A stretch of 64,000 nt of DNA from Lactobacillus mulieris (lineage in GTDB: Bacteria > Bacillota > Bacilli > Lactobacillales > Lactobacillaceae): the NCBI RefSeq assembly GCF_007095465.1, contig NZ_SDGL01000008.1, forward strand, positions 1-64,000, in the 5' to 3' direction. Of this stretch, positions 55,141-64,000 are shown in pieces. The notes under the pieces are model-generated. The model ran no database searches. It was not told the DNA's origin and saw nothing but the letters and a program-made list of their open reading frames with translations. Numbering within the stretch: position 1 is the first letter of the stretch; each line of letters begins with the position of its first letter. The position numbers and the translations under genes were made by a program.

Positions 55141-55269
55141 ATGAGAGATGCAAAGAAAATACCCAATAAAAAGCCATCAATAACAGCAGAAGATGCATGT
55201 GATGTTCGTATTAATGGGAAGGGTAAATCAATAAGTGAATTGATTTCAGATAGTAAAAAGAAAAAGTAA
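55141..55269 (+). CDS. Small soluble protein (42 aa), unrecognised
   Basis: The frame reads MRDAKKIPNKKPSITAEDAC, then DVRINGKGKSISELI and a basic SDSKKKK end. AAGGGAG lies at proper spacing before the ATG, and a terminator hairpin follows within 14 bases, which supports a real gene. There is no hydrophobic segment; one central Cys is present. The NGKGKSISELI stretch resembles a short helix-turn segment but I can assign no family. Confidence 0.55.
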   Translation: MRDAKKIPNKKPSITAEDACDVRINGKGKSISELISDSKKKK

Positions 55270-55282
55270 ATATATTTAAAAC

Positions 55283-55318
55283 AGGCAGTTTCTATGAGTA
55301 GAAACTGTCTATTTTATT
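55283..55318 (+). terminator. Terminator of the 42-aa protein gene
   Basis: The 12-pair hairpin AGGCAGTTTCTA / TAGAAACTGTCT, with one G-U pair and a TGAG loop, is followed by ATTTTATT. Confidence 0.8.
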
Positions 55319-55372
55319 AAGGGATATCATTAACACTTATAACCTTATTATTGGTAGACTTAAATTAAAGAG

Positions 55373-55401
55373 TTGACGGTGAGTTAGGGGAAAGCTATTA
55401 T
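55373..55401 (+). promoter_or_regulatory. Promoter of the ABC exporter operon
   Basis: TTGACG (55373-55378), 17 bases and TATTAT (55396-55401) lie about 64 bases upstream of the ATP-binding subunit gene. Confidence 0.75.
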
Positions 55402-55464
55402 CTCGCTTTTTTCACACTACGTTTACTTAATTATGGGAGATGAATATAGAAGGAAGGGGAAAAT

Positions 55465-56370
55465 ATGGTTCAGCAAACTCATTTAGTGATTGATAATGTT
55501 AAGAAAAGCTACCGAACTAAGGAAGTCTTAAAGGGGATTAGCTTTGATTGTAAGCCAGGTCAAATTACTGGTTTAATTGGGAAAAATGGCTCTGGTAAGA
55601 CAACGCTCTTTCACTCAATTTTGCATTTTTTAAATTATGAGGGAAAAATCACACTTAACGGTAAGAATTTTTCAAATGAAGACTACAATATTGTCGGCTA
55701 TTTACCTGAAGAACGAAGCTTAATGCCTAAATTAACGGTTCTAGAACAGGTACGATATTTAGCTAGTCTTAAAGGTATGAGCAATAACGATATTAAAGTG
55801 GCTTTGCCGAAATGGATGGATAAATTGCAGGTTGTTGGTAAGATGAGTGACAAGATTAAGTCTTTATCTAAAGGAAATCAACAAAAAGTTCAAATGATTG
55901 CGACAATGATTCATCAGCCACAGATTTTGATTTTGGATGAGCCTTTTAGTGGCCTTGATCCTGTAAATGTTGATTTAATGAAAGAAATTATTTTAGAGCA
56001 GGCTAAGCGTGGCGCTACTGTAATTTTTTCTGATCACAATATGGATAATGTTGAACGTCTTTGCGATAAAGTTGTGATGCTTAATCAAGGACAGCTTGTC
56101 TTAAATGGTACTATTCAAGAAATTAGGGATAGTTATCCTAAAGAATATTTATATATTAAAAAAGCGGGCTTAAATAAAGAACAAGTTGCTAGTTTGCCGG
56201 GATGTGAATCATACATGCAACGCCATGATGGCATTTGGTCAATTAAGCTAGTGGATGAAAAATATGGCTCTGAAATTTTCAAACTACTAACTCAGGGGGA
56301 ATATATTCCAACTTTTAGTCAAGAAGCACCAACTTTGGATCAAATATTTAAGATGGAGGCGACAAAATGA
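55465..56370 (+). CDS. ABC transporter ATP-binding protein (NatA-like)
   Basis: The 301-aa ATPase has Walker A LIGKNGSGKTT (about residues 36-46), signature LSKGNQQKVQ, Walker B ILILDEPFSGLDP and the switch His in FSDHNMDNV. The C-terminal extension of about 80 residues is typical of the drug/Na+ export group (NatA, CcmA/DrrA-like). It overlaps the permease gene by four bases (ATGA). GGAAGGGG lies before ATG 55465. The exported substrate (Na+, peptide or drug) is not evident. Confidence 0.92.
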   Translation: MVQQTHLVIDNVKKSYRTKEVLKGISFDCKPGQITGLIGKNGSGKTTLFHSILHFLNYEGKITLNGKNFSNEDYNIVGYLPEERSLMPKLTVLEQVRYLASLKGMSNNDIKVALPKWMDKLQVVGKMSDKIKSLSKGNQQKVQMIATMIHQPQILILDEPFSGLDPVNVDLMKEIILEQAKRGATVIFSDHNMDNVERLCDKVVMLNQGQLVLNGTIQEIRDSYPKEYLYIKKAGLNKEQVASLPGCESYMQRHDGIWSIKLVDEKYGSEIFKLLTQGEYIPTFSQEAPTLDQIFKMEATK

Positions 56371-57602
56371 AAAAGATTTGGTTAGTTACAAAAGAAACTT
56401 TTATTAGACAGACCAAAGGAATTACCTTTATTTTGTCAGTCCTTGCTCCAGTTATTTTTATGGGCATTATTTTTGCTGTTATTTTTGCAACTCAAAAATT
56501 AAGCGGCAGTGATAACAAGATTGATAATGCTATTGTTATTAGTAAAAATTATGCTCCAGCTGTCAAAGATCTTAGTAACTTCGAAGTGAAATCTGAATCT
56601 GCAGCTAAGAAAGCTTTAGCAGATGAAGATATTAAGGGATATGTTAAAGTAAATGTTTCAAGTTCAGGGCAAATTACCGCTTCATGGCTTGGTAAAGAAG
56701 CGATGGATAGTAATGATAAGTCTAGTTTGATGGAAAGTTTGCAAAAGTTGCAACAAAATCTCAATGTTCAAGCAGCCGGCTTGACTACTAAACAACTTAA
56801 AACTTTAAGTCAAAGTGTTAAAATTAGTGAAAAAATAAGTGGACACAATGGTTCGGAGAAAAAGGCTACTCGAGCAGATTTAACGGCTAAATCAGCTAAA
56901 TCAATTGCCGCCAATGTCTTTATCTGGATTACTTATTTTATTTTACTTACTTATATTTCAACTATGGCTCAAGAAATTGCTACTGAAAAAGGTTCTAAGA
57001 TTATGGAAATCATCTTCTCCAGTATGCGTGGTGGTGATTACTTTGTTGGAAAAGTCTTAGGGGTCTTGGGAGTGTTCTTGGTTCATGTATTAGCTTATGT
57101 TGCCCTTTTAGGGCTAGCAATTATAGTTGGACCTAAAATCGAAATGTTTGCTGGCTTCTTCAAGAGTAATCATGAATTAATTTCCCAAGTAGTATCAAAT
57201 CTTATTAGCTGGAATTTAGTGTTATTGTTGTTATCAGTTATTTTATCAATTGTTTTAGCAGCCTTTTGTGGAGCTTTAGCTAATAGAGTGGAAGACTTAC
57301 AAAAGATTTTAGCTCCAATAATTTATATTGTAATTATTGCCTTAATTGCAGCTCCAAGTTTAAGTAAAGGGGATAGTATATTTGCACAAGTAGTAAGCTG
57401 TTTACCACTTCTTTCAGGATTTATTTTGCCGGGTAGAGTTGCTGAAAGAGTAGCTGGTACTCCAGAATTGGTTATTGCAACAATTGTCTCAATTCTGACC
57501 TTAGCGTTGGCAATTTACTTTGTCAGAAAGGCTTACCCGAAGCTTATTTTACAAACTGATGATGGCAACATTCTGAAGAAAATTAAACGTTTAAAAGGAT
57601 AG
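56367..57602 (+). CDS. ABC transporter permease (NatB/YhaP-like)
   Basis: The 411-aa protein has an N-terminal helix (GITFILSVLAPVIFMGIIF), a large outer loop of about 150 residues and a C-terminal block of about five helices. The ABC-2 signature region MAQEIATEKGSKIMEIIFSSMRGGDYFVGK connects loop and helices. This is the permease class paired with NatA-type ATPases. It starts inside the stop of the upstream gene and ends with a terminator, giving a two-gene operon. Confidence 0.9.
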   Translation: MKKIWLVTKETFIRQTKGITFILSVLAPVIFMGIIFAVIFATQKLSGSDNKIDNAIVISKNYAPAVKDLSNFEVKSESAAKKALADEDIKGYVKVNVSSSGQITASWLGKEAMDSNDKSSLMESLQKLQQNLNVQAAGLTTKQLKTLSQSVKISEKISGHNGSEKKATRADLTAKSAKSIAANVFIWITYFILLTYISTMAQEIATEKGSKIMEIIFSSMRGGDYFVGKVLGVLGVFLVHVLAYVALLGLAIIVGPKIEMFAGFFKSNHELISQVVSNLISWNLVLLLLSVILSIVLAAFCGALANRVEDLQKILAPIIYIVIIALIAAPSLSKGDSIFAQVVSCLPLLSGFILPGRVAERVAGTPELVIATIVSILTLALAIYFVRKAYPKLILQTDDGNILKKIKRLKG

Positions 57603-57609
57603 AAGTAAG

Positions 57610-57638
57610 GACTTAGTGAATCTCACTAAGTCTTTTTT
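57610..57638 (+). terminator. Terminator of the ABC exporter operon
   Basis: The perfect hairpin GACTTAGTG-AATCT-CACTAAGTC is followed by six Ts. Confidence 0.92.
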
Positions 57639-57675
57639 GTTAAACTATACTTAATAAAATTAAGAAGGTGAAAAG

Positions 57676-58125
57676 ATGGATCGCAGTGAAAGAGTTATCT
57701 TAACTAACATGTGTATGGTGTATGATGGTAGTAAAATTTTGGTGGAAAATAGGGTGAAAAAGGATTGGCCAGGTATAACATTTCCAGGTGGTCATGTTGA
57801 ACGTGGTGAATCAATTATCGCTTCTACAATTCGTGAAATAAAAGAAGAAACAGGGCTAGATATCCAAAATCTAGAAATGTGTGGTATTAAGCAATTTTTC
57901 GATGATGATATTAGAACGATTGTCTTTTTATACAAAACTAATCAGTTCTCAGGTGTTTTGCGGTCAAGTCGAGAAGGGAAAGTTTTCTGGATTGAACGAC
58001 AAGATTTGAAAAAATACCAATTGGCTGATGGTTTTGCCAGTATGCTAGAAATTTTTGAAAATGATAAATTAAGTGAGAACCATTGGTATTTAGAAAATGG
58101 ACAATGGAATTATAAAAATGAATAA
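57676..58125 (+). CDS. Nudix hydrolase (8-oxo-dGTPase-like)
   Basis: The 149-aa protein has a complete Nudix box from G39 to L61 (GHVERGE, seven residues, REIKEETGL), which binds the metal that hydrolyses a nucleoside diphosphate linked to another group. The early NMCMVYDGSKILVENRVKKDWPG and the size fit MutT-type 8-oxo-dGTP diphosphatases common in streptococci and lactobacilli; substrate is inferred. AAGGTG precedes the ATG. It overlaps the next gene by eight bases. Confidence 0.9.
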   Translation: MDRSERVILTNMCMVYDGSKILVENRVKKDWPGITFPGGHVERGESIIASTIREIKEETGLDIQNLEMCGIKQFFDDDIRTIVFLYKTNQFSGVLRSSREGKVFWIERQDLKKYQLADGFASMLEIFENDKLSENHWYLENGQWNYKNE

Positions 58126-58612
58126 AGTTAGTTATCCTGAGTTTTCAGAATTGATGACATATTATCGAACTCTTAGCGGATCAAAATTTATTAATAATCA
58201 ACGAAAAGTTTTGCTTAAAAGCTTACAATTAGCTAAAAAAGGGGACTATCAGCATGCTTTAGCAGATTTAAGAACAGAAGCAGAGAGACTTACCAAGTAC
58301 TGGCTTAAGCAAAAGAAAATAAAGCCTGACTTGAATTTTAATCAGAATATTAATTTGTTACGGCACAGTGGTGTAAGTCGTGAAAACATTAATACTTTAT
58401 ATGAGATTAAAGCTGCAGGTAATAAAGCAGTTCATGAGCTAAATGCAAATGAAGAAGTGGCAAAGAAATGCTTTTATGATTATTTTAAAGTTTTAAAAAC
58501 TTACCAGCGACAAATTAAGCCCCAGCAGAATTTTTTTATAGAAAAAATCTTCTTAATTCTTCTTATTGTTATTTTCGGATTGTTTTTGCTTAAATTGGGA
58601 CAACCAAATTAG
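58118..58612 (+). CDS. DUF4145-like protein with C-terminal membrane anchor
   Basis: The 164-aa protein is helical and cytoplasmic for about 140 residues: an N-terminal part (ELMTYYRTLSGSKFINNQRKVLL), then ADLRTEAERLTKYWLKQ and ENINTLYEIKAAGNKAVHE, the pattern of DUF4145 and related HEPN-like domains. A single C-terminal helix (IFLILLIVIFGLFLLKLG) should anchor it. The gene starts inside the Nudix gene, so the two are co-translated. The canonical HEPN Rx4-6H residues are not clearly present, so RNase activity should not be assumed. Confidence 0.6.
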   Translation: MNKVSYPEFSELMTYYRTLSGSKFINNQRKVLLKSLQLAKKGDYQHALADLRTEAERLTKYWLKQKKIKPDLNFNQNINLLRHSGVSRENINTLYEIKAAGNKAVHELNANEEVAKKCFYDYFKVLKTYQRQIKPQQNFFIEKIFLILLIVIFGLFLLKLGQPN

Positions 58613-58728
58613 TATAAATAAAGTTTAATGATTATAGAAACTTGACTAATTAAAAAAATAAGAGCAAAATTCAAATGAAAAAAGTATATAAGATAATAAG
58701 TTAAAACTTATTTTTTTGGGGAAGGAAA

Positions 58729-60939
58729 ATGAATTTAAAAAAGATGGCAACTTGCGCTGCCGTTTTGGCTTCTTTTGCTTTGTTTACACAAAGTGAAAAG
58801 GTAATGGCAGCAACTAATAATGTTGCTGAAACAGGAGTACTTACAGTTAAATATAATGGCTTAGGTGGAGTAACATTATTAGATTCCGATGGTAATTATC
58901 AAGCACAAGTTTTGGGTAAGAATACCACTTGGAGATACTTTGAAAAAGCTACTATCAATGGCAGAACGATGTATCGCTTAGGAAGCGATAAACAATGGAT
59001 TCCCGCAGAATTCACCAGTTTAAATGGTCAAAGTAGTTCACAAAGTACTACTACTTCAACACAGGTTGAAAGTAAACCACAAGCTCCACAAACTTCACAA
59101 ACTTCACAAACTGTTTCCGCACCAAGTGATGAAAAAGCTACTTCAGGTGTACTGTATGTTGTATATAAGGGATTAGGAAATGTTGCCTTATTGGATGGAC
59201 AAGGTAATTATCAAAATCAATATGTAGCAAATGGTACAGGTTGGCGTTATTTTGCTGAAGCAACTATCAATGGTAGAAAGATGTACCGTTTGGGAAGTCA
59301 AAAACAATGGATTCCAGCAGAGTTTACAAATCTTAACGGAAAAAGTGCTTCAGAAAACAAGCCAGCAGCAGTAAATAAACCACAAACCTCACAAACTAGT
59401 ACTGCGCCAAGTGATGAAAAATCAGTATCTGGTGTATTGCATGTTGTTTATAAAGGTTTAGGTGGAGTTGCTTTGCTGGATAGTCAGGGTAATTATCAAA
59501 AACAATACTTAACTAATGGTACGGGCTGGCGTTATTTTGCCAAAGCAACTATTAACGGTAGAACGATGTATCGATTAGGTAGCCAAAAGCAATGGATTCC
59601 CGCAGAATTTACAGATGTAAAAGATGTTGAAGTTACTAAAACAGAATCTAATTCAAGTTCTAAAGCTAGCGATGCAAAGCCATCGGAAGCTTCAAGTAGT
59701 CAAAAAACAGATTCTAAGCAGACAGAAAGTAGTTCAAAAGAAACTACTACTAGTGCTCTTACCGAGTTTACAAGTGCTAATGGTATTTTGGATGTAAATT
59801 ATTCTGGTTTAGGTGGAGTTGCCTTGTTAGATAGTCAAGGTAACTATCAAAGCCAACATGTAGCAAATGGTACAGGTTGGCGTTATAACGCTAAAGGTAA
59901 GATTAATGGTCGCTTGATGTATAGAATTGGTAGTGATAAGCAATGGATTCCCGCAGAGTTTGTCACTATAGATAAAGATGCTGACTTGCCTAATTATTCA
60001 CGTACAACTGGTATTCTTTATGTAAACTACCAAGGATTGGGTGGGGTTAACTTACTTGATTCTCAAGGTAACTATCAAAATCAATACGTAACCAATGGAT
60101 CAAGTTGGCGTTATTTTGCTAAGGCTACAATTAACGGCCGTGAAATGTATAAACTTGGTGGCGATAAACAGTGGATCCCAGCAGAATTTACCGCTGGTTT
60201 CCAAAATAAATCTGGCTACTATCAAGTGCAATATAACCAAATTCAACCATCTATTTATGCTCCAGGTTATAATTTGGGTTACAACTATGAAGGTGTGAAG
60301 ACTTGGCTTGTAATGCGTCGCTTAGGAACTTATGCTGGTTATGCTAACTATAACTGGGCTACTGTAAATGCCGTTAAGAATTTCCAAGCAAGTCACGGAT
60401 TAAATCCAACTGGAATTGTTGATTTAGCTACTTGGTTAAAACTTGGCTTTATTAAAGAAACTTGGTATGGTATTGACAGTTACGTTGCCCCACTTGGAGC
60501 AGGGAAAAATGCTAGTCGAGAAGATCATATTAATGCAATGATTAATCAAGCATATAAGTATTTAGGCAAGCCATATATAGTTGGAGCTTCATCTAGCCCA
60601 GATTATGGAGTTGACTGCTCAGGCTTAGTTTTGCAAGCTCTTTATGCTGGTGGATTAAATCCAACATCAATTTCATCAACTCAACATGCTCATCCAGGAA
60701 ATGAATGGAACTCTCGTGTTCTTTGGGCCGATCCTAAATTAATGACTGTTCCTTTGTCTGATATTCAAAGAGGGGACTTAGTATTTTACTATGAACCAGG
60801 TACAAGAACTATTTGGCATGTTGCTCTCTACATTGGTAATGGACAAGTTATTGAAAGCTGGCCACCAAGAGTGGGAATTAGTACTTTAAGAGATTACAAC
60901 CGTTCAATTATTGCTGGTGTTAAGCGTCCATTCATCTAA
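58729..60939 (+). CDS. Secreted NlpC/P60 peptidoglycan hydrolase with five wall-binding-type repeats
   Basis: The 736-aa protein has a signal peptide (cleavage near VMA, residue 27) and five repeats of about 60 residues (36-96, 140-200, 235-295, 352-411, 428-488), each with GLGGV.LLD..GNYQ and ending KQWIPAEF, separated by Ser/Thr/Gln-rich linkers. They resemble SLAP/SH3-like surface-binding modules of lactobacilli. A peptidoglycan-binding-1-like domain (about 515-575) and a C-terminal NlpC/P60 endopeptidase follow, with Cys630 in VDCSG and His697 in WHVALYIG. It probably cuts stem peptides, D-Glu to the diamino acid. GGGGAAGG lies before the ATG. No LPXTG is present, so binding depends on the repeats. 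Confidence 0.88.
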   Translation: MNLKKMATCAAVLASFALFTQSEKVMAATNNVAETGVLTVKYNGLGGVTLLDSDGNYQAQVLGKNTTWRYFEKATINGRTMYRLGSDKQWIPAEFTSLNGQSSSQSTTTSTQVESKPQAPQTSQTSQTVSAPSDEKATSGVLYVVYKGLGNVALLDGQGNYQNQYVANGTGWRYFAEATINGRKMYRLGSQKQWIPAEFTNLNGKSASENKPAAVNKPQTSQTSTAPSDEKSVSGVLHVVYKGLGGVALLDSQGNYQKQYLTNGTGWRYFAKATINGRTMYRLGSQKQWIPAEFTDVKDVEVTKTESNSSSKASDAKPSEASSSQKTDSKQTESSSKETTTSALTEFTSANGILDVNYSGLGGVALLDSQGNYQSQHVANGTGWRYNAKGKINGRLMYRIGSDKQWIPAEFVTIDKDADLPNYSRTTGILYVNYQGLGGVNLLDSQGNYQNQYVTNGSSWRYFAKATINGREMYKLGGDKQWIPAEFTAGFQNKSGYYQVQYNQIQPSIYAPGYNLGYNYEGVKTWLVMRRLGTYAGYANYNWATVNAVKNFQASHGLNPTGIVDLATWLKLGFIKETWYGIDSYVAPLGAGKNASREDHINAMINQAYKYLGKPYIVGASSSPDYGVDCSGLVLQALYAGGLNPTSISSTQHAHPGNEWNSRVLWADPKLMTVPLSDIQRGDLVFYYEPGTRTIWHVALYIGNGQVIESWPPRVGISTLRDYNRSIIAGVKRPFI
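58834..60192 (+). repeat. Five in-gene repeats of about 183 bases
   Basis: The copies are at about 58834-59016, 59146-59328, 59431-59613, 59782-59961 and 60010-60192. They encode the wall-binding-type modules. The DNA is similar but not identical between copies, and linkers vary in length, so copy number may change by recombination among strains. Confidence 0.9.
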
Positions 60940-61065
60940 ATTTTCAGAAAAATAATCCTATATTCGGGATAATAATTGCATTTATCCACAATTGATGGTA
61001 CTATAACTTAGTCGTATATAATCTATGGTCTGCAAGATTGACTATGGCAAAGGAGAATAGAGAAC

Positions 61066-61323
61066 ATGAAACAAGGAATTCATCCAGATTATCAACAAGT
61101 TGTTTTCATGGATTCAGCAACTGGTGCTAAGTTCTTAGCAGGTTCTACTTTGAATCCATCAGAAACAGTTGAATTTGAAGGTAAGACTTATCCATTAGTA
61201 CGTGTTGAAATTTCATCAGATTCACACCCATTCTACACTGGTAAGCAAAAGTTTGCTCAAGCAGATGGCCGAATCGAAAAATTCAACAAGAAGTACGGTC
61301 TTTCATCAAAGGAAAACAAATAA
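61066..61323 (+). CDS. rpmE2: 50S ribosomal protein L31 type B
   Basis: The 85-aa protein begins [20 protein letters not shown] and has [10 protein letters not shown], the signature of zinc-free L31 (no Cys residues). In bacteria with both types, the zinc-free form replaces the Cys form under zinc shortage; here it may be the only copy. AAGGAG lies before the ATG. TATAAT at 61017-61022 is a possible -10. A terminator follows. Confidence 0.96.
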   Translation: MKQGIHPDYQQVVFMDSATGAKFLAGSTLNPSETVEFEGKTYPLVRVEISSDSHPFYTGKQKFAQADGRIEKFNKKYGLSSKENK

Positions 61324-61340
61324 TTGTATCCTTGCAATTA

Positions 61341-61366
61341 AGCAGTCCTTACCGGACTGCTTTTTT
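61341..61366 (+). terminator. Terminator of rpmE2
   Basis: The perfect hairpin AGCAGTCC-TTACC-GGACTGCT is followed by a T run. Confidence 0.92.
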
Positions 61367-61420
61367 CTTGCAAATTCGACTTTATAAGACATTATATTTA
61401 TAAATTTAGAGGTTTTTAGT

Positions 61421-62788
61421 ATGAAAATGCAACTTGCGGAAATCGCCAAGGCGCTTGATACAACAATTGAAGGTAATAGTGATCCTGTTATTAGTTCAGT
61501 TGCTTTTGATTCTCGAAAAATTAATGAAAATGCATTGTTTGTACCTTTAAAGGGGGAACGTGATGGACATGATTTTATTAATTCTGCCATCGCTAATGGT
61601 GCAGTAGCCACTTTATGGGAAAAAGGCCACCCTAATAAGCCTGATAACTTCCCAGTGGTTGAAGTAGATGATACTTTAGCAGCAATGCAAGAGTTAGCAA
61701 AATATTATCTTAATAAGGTAAATCCAGCTGTTGTTGGTATTACTGGTTCAAATGGTAAGACAACAACTAAAGATATGGTTGCAGCTGTCTTGTCTAAGCG
61801 TTTTAATGTGCATAAGACTCAAGCCAATTTTAATAATGAAATTGGTGTGCCAATGACGATTTTAGAAATGAAGCCAACTACTGAAATTTTAGTGCTTGAA
61901 ATGGGGATGGACCGGGCAGGTCAATTGCATCATCTTAGTTCATTGGTTAAACCGGATGTTTGTGTGATTACGATGATTGGGGAAGCTCATATTGAGTTTT
62001 TTGGTTCACGTGATAAAATTGCCGATGCAAAAATGGAAATTACTGATTTCTTAAAAGAAGACGGTGAGTTTATTTACAATGGTGATGAGCCCTTATTAAG
62101 ACAAAGAGCAGAAAAGATTAGTCAGGCTAAATCTACTTTTGGATTTAATGATCAAGATACAATTTATGCGTTAGAATTTAAGAGCTATATGCATCATGCA
62201 TCTTTTGTAACTAGTTCCTCAGAGCAAAAATTTTCGATTCCGATGATTGGTAAACACAATGTTTCAAATGCAATGGCTGCGATTTGTGTTGGACATCATT
62301 TTGGAGAAACTGATGATGAAATTGCTGCTAGTTTATCAAACTTTACACCAACTGCTAATAGAATGCAGTGGCGCAAAGGGGATGTTGGTGAAGATATTAT
62401 GGATGACATCTATAATTCTAATCCCACAGCAGCTAAGGCGGTTTTGACAAGTTTTGGACAAGTAGAAGTTCCTGAAGGCGGAAGAAGAATTGCTGTTTTA
62501 GGTGATATGCTTGAATTAGGTTCGGCTTCTGCAGCTCTTCATGCTTCTCTTGCTGAAAAACTTGATCCATTGGTAATTAATGAAGTTTACTTGTATGGAC
62601 CTGAAATGAAGAATTTGGAAGAAGCAATTAAGGATAAATATGCACCAGCTTCATTACATTATTATCCACAAGATAAGATGGAACGAATGATTGATGATCT
62701 TAAAAATGATATTCATTCCAATGATATTGTCATGCTCAAAGCTTCTCACGGCATGCATTTAGATAAAGTTTTAGAAAGATTACTTTAG
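61421..62788 (+). CDS. murF: UDP-MurNAc-tripeptide D-Ala-D-Ala ligase
   Basis: The 455-aa Mur ligase adds the D-Ala-D-Ala dipeptide to complete the peptidoglycan pentapeptide precursor. The ATP-binding loop is [15 protein letters not shown] (about residues 107-121); the central domain has [18 protein letters not shown] and [10 protein letters not shown], and the C-terminal domain has [10 protein letters not shown] and [11 protein letters not shown]. Length is normal. RBS GAGG lies before ATG 61421. The helicase gene follows 10 bases after the stop, a common order in Bacilli, so the two are probably co-transcribed. Confidence 0.96.
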   Translation: MKMQLAEIAKALDTTIEGNSDPVISSVAFDSRKINENALFVPLKGERDGHDFINSAIANGAVATLWEKGHPNKPDNFPVVEVDDTLAAMQELAKYYLNKVNPAVVGITGSNGKTTTKDMVAAVLSKRFNVHKTQANFNNEIGVPMTILEMKPTTEILVLEMGMDRAGQLHHLSSLVKPDVCVITMIGEAHIEFFGSRDKIADAKMEITDFLKEDGEFIYNGDEPLLRQRAEKISQAKSTFGFNDQDTIYALEFKSYMHHASFVTSSSEQKFSIPMIGKHNVSNAMAAICVGHHFGETDDEIAASLSNFTPTANRMQWRKGDVGEDIMDDIYNSNPTAAKAVLTSFGQVEVPEGGRRIAVLGDMLELGSASAALHASLAEKLDPLVINEVYLYGPEMKNLEEAIKDKYAPASLHYYPQDKMERMIDDLKNDIHSNDIVMLKASHGMHLDKVLERLL

Positions 62789-62798
62789 GAGAGTTTTA

Positions 62799-64000
62799 GT
62801 GAAATTTACAGAATTAGGCTTAAATGATGCTTTGTTAAAAGCAATTAAACGTAGTGGTTTTGAAGAGGCAACTCCAATTCAAGAAAAGACAATTCCATTA
62901 GCTTTAGCTGGCAAAGATGTAATCGGGCAAGCTCAAACGGGAACTGGTAAAACTGCTGCTTTTGGTTTGCCAATTTTGCAAAAAATTAACAATAAAGAAC
63001 ATTTTATTCAAGCTTTGGTTATTGAGCCAACTCGAGAATTAGCAATTCAAACTCAGGAAGAATTATATCGCCTAGGACGTGATGAAAAGGCGAAAGTTCA
63101 AGTTGTTTATGGTGGTGCTGATATTAGTCGCCAAATTCGTGCTTTGAAGCAAACTCCCGCTATTTTAGTGGGGACTCCTGGGCGAATTTTAGATCACTTA
63201 AAGAGAAAAACAGTTAAATTAGATAAAATTAAAACAGTTGTTTTGGATGAAGCTGATGAAATGCTAGATATGGGCTTTATCCAAGATATTGAAAGCATTT
63301 TGGATTTTGCCCAAAATCGTGAACATACACTTTTATTCAGTGCAACAATGCCTAAGCCAATTTTGAGAATTGGTGAAAAGTTTATGAAGGAGCCAGAAAT
63401 TGTTCAAATCAAGTCTAAAGAATTAACTGCTGATTTGATTGATCAATATTTTGTTCGGGCAAAAGAAGCAGAAAAATTTGATATTATGTGTCGTTTAATC
63501 GACGTTCAAGCTCCTGATTTGGCGGTTGTTTTTGGACGAACTAAAAGAAGAGTAGATGAATTAACTCGAGGTTTAGTTGCTCGTGGCTATAATGCGGCTG
63601 GTATCCACGGAGATTTGTCACAAGCCAAAAGAATGAGTGTATTAAAACGATTTAAGAATGGAAAATTAGATATTCTAGTTGCAACTGACGTTGCAGCTCG
63701 TGGTCTTGATATTTCAGGAGTAACTCATGTTTATAACTATGATATTCCACAAGATCCAGATTCTTATGTTCACCGAATTGGTAGAACAGGACGTGCGGGT
63801 AAAAATGGTATCTCTGTAACTTTCGTTACCCCAAATGAAATTGGTTATATGAGAACTATTGAAAACTTGACTAAAAAGAAGATGTCACCGCTTCGTCCAC
63901 CAACAAATGATCAAGCACTTCAAGGTCAATTAGCAATTGCCCACAAGCAAATCGAAGACTTACTCAAGGCTGATTTAACTAAATATACTGAAGAAGCAAG
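62799..64000 (+). CDS. cshA: DEAD-box RNA helicase (CshA-like), cut by window edge
   Basis: The visible 400 codons start at GTG 62799 after AGGAGAG and run open to the window end. Motifs appear in order: Q motif [10 protein letters not shown], motif [11 protein letters not shown], Ia [28 protein letters not shown], then [13 protein letters not shown] (V) and [10 protein letters not shown] (VI). CshA-type helicases unwind RNA in the degradosome and in ribosome assembly and are needed at low temperature. The C-terminal basic tail lies outside the window. Confidence 0.93.
   Translation, partial: MKFTELGLNDALLKAIKRSGFEEATPIQEKTIPLALAGKDVIGQAQTGTGKTAAFGLPILQKINNKEHFIQALVIEPTRELAIQTQEELYRLGRDEKAKVQVVYGGADISRQIRALKQTPAILVGTPGRILDHLKRKTVKLDKIKTVVLDEADEMLDMGFIQDIESILDFAQNREHTLLFSATMPKPILRIGEKFMKEPEIVQIKSKELTADLIDQYFVRAKEAEKFDIMCRLIDVQAPDLAVVFGRTKRRVDELTRGLVARGYNAAGIHGDLSQAKRMSVLKRFKNGKLDILVATDVAARGLDISGVTHVYNYDIPQDPDSYVHRIGRTGRAGKNGISVTFVTPNEIGYMRTIENLTKKKMSPLRPPTNDQALQGQLAIAHKQIEDLLKADLTKYTEEA

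Noticed and set aside
58834..60192. CRISPR or tandem DNA satellite
   Set aside because: Repeats are about 183 bases, in frame and diverged at the DNA level while conserved as protein modules.

Overview
The window is low-GC, AT-rich Firmicute chromosome. Gene content points to the Lactobacillus johnsonii / gasseri / taiwanensis group: a cell-wall-anchored GH68 fructansucrase resembling the inulosucrases known from those species, a CLA-HY-type fatty acid hydratase, PepC-family and C69 peptidases, a delta subunit of RNA polymerase, zinc-free ribosomal protein L31, and RNA-based regulation of the T-box, M-box and guanine type. Species assignment is an inference from gene families. I see no transposase, integrase, prophage, CRISPR array or replication origin.

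Layout. 1-5.6 kb (minus): a tandem array of three YfhO-family membrane proteins, the first cut by the window edge. 5.7-14.6 kb: T-box-controlled tyrS, tRNA-Thr, fatty acid hydratase, a PepC-family peptidase, a lipoprotein-greA pair, a UmuC-like polymerase with a YolD partner behind a probable SOS operator, and a degenerate CPBP-protease-like membrane protein. 14.6-24 kb: tRNA-Gly, trpS, dCMP deaminase, a membrane protein, M-box-controlled mgtA, then the overlapping metG-tatD-rnmV-rsmA cluster. 24-35 kb: veg, purR, glmU, a CitMHS transporter, prs, an HD-domain phosphohydrolase, DUF1934, rpoE, pyrG with a GGGC-start attenuator, and murA with Asp in place of the usual catalytic Cys. 35-42.5 kb: pepD, guanine-riboswitch-controlled xpt-pbuX, guaA, a DUF4931 protein, an L,D-transpeptidase, a small membrane protein and a YbaK-type deacylase. 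42.5-45.2 kb: a DHA2 exporter with a DUF4811 partner, divergent from a MerR regulator. 45.3-61 kb is the accessory, surface-oriented part: an LPXTG SEC10/PgrA-like protein, a nucleoside hydrolase, a GT-C-like membrane protein, a 48-aa membrane peptide, the LPXTG fructansucrase, an EEP-family phosphohydrolase, a 42-aa peptide, an ABC exporter, a Nudix hydrolase with a DUF4145-like partner, and a secreted NlpC/P60 hydrolase with five wall-binding-type repeats. 61-64 kb: rpmE2, murF and the start of a DEAD-box helicase gene.

How the genes work together. Nucleotide supply is a recurrent theme (purR, prs, pyrG, xpt-pbuX, guaA, dCMP deaminase), as are translation (three aminoacyl-tRNA synthetases, two tRNAs, rsmA, rnmV, L31) and envelope building (glmU, murA, murF, L,D-transpeptidase, YfhO array, NlpC/P60). 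Control is largely by leader RNAs: T-box (tyrS), M-box (mgtA), guanine riboswitch (xpt) and reiterative-transcription attenuation (pyrG). Several promoters carry palindromes or repeats that look like operators (umuC, veg, guaA, the exporter/merR pair, fructansucrase). No clearly new multi-gene system was found. The observations most worth follow-up are the Asp-type MurA, the related AAAC-N4-GTTT palindromes at umuC and the fructansucrase gene, the veg promoter palindrome, a family of related long hairpins at three unrelated gene ends, mismatched tRNA stems, and two small proteins.
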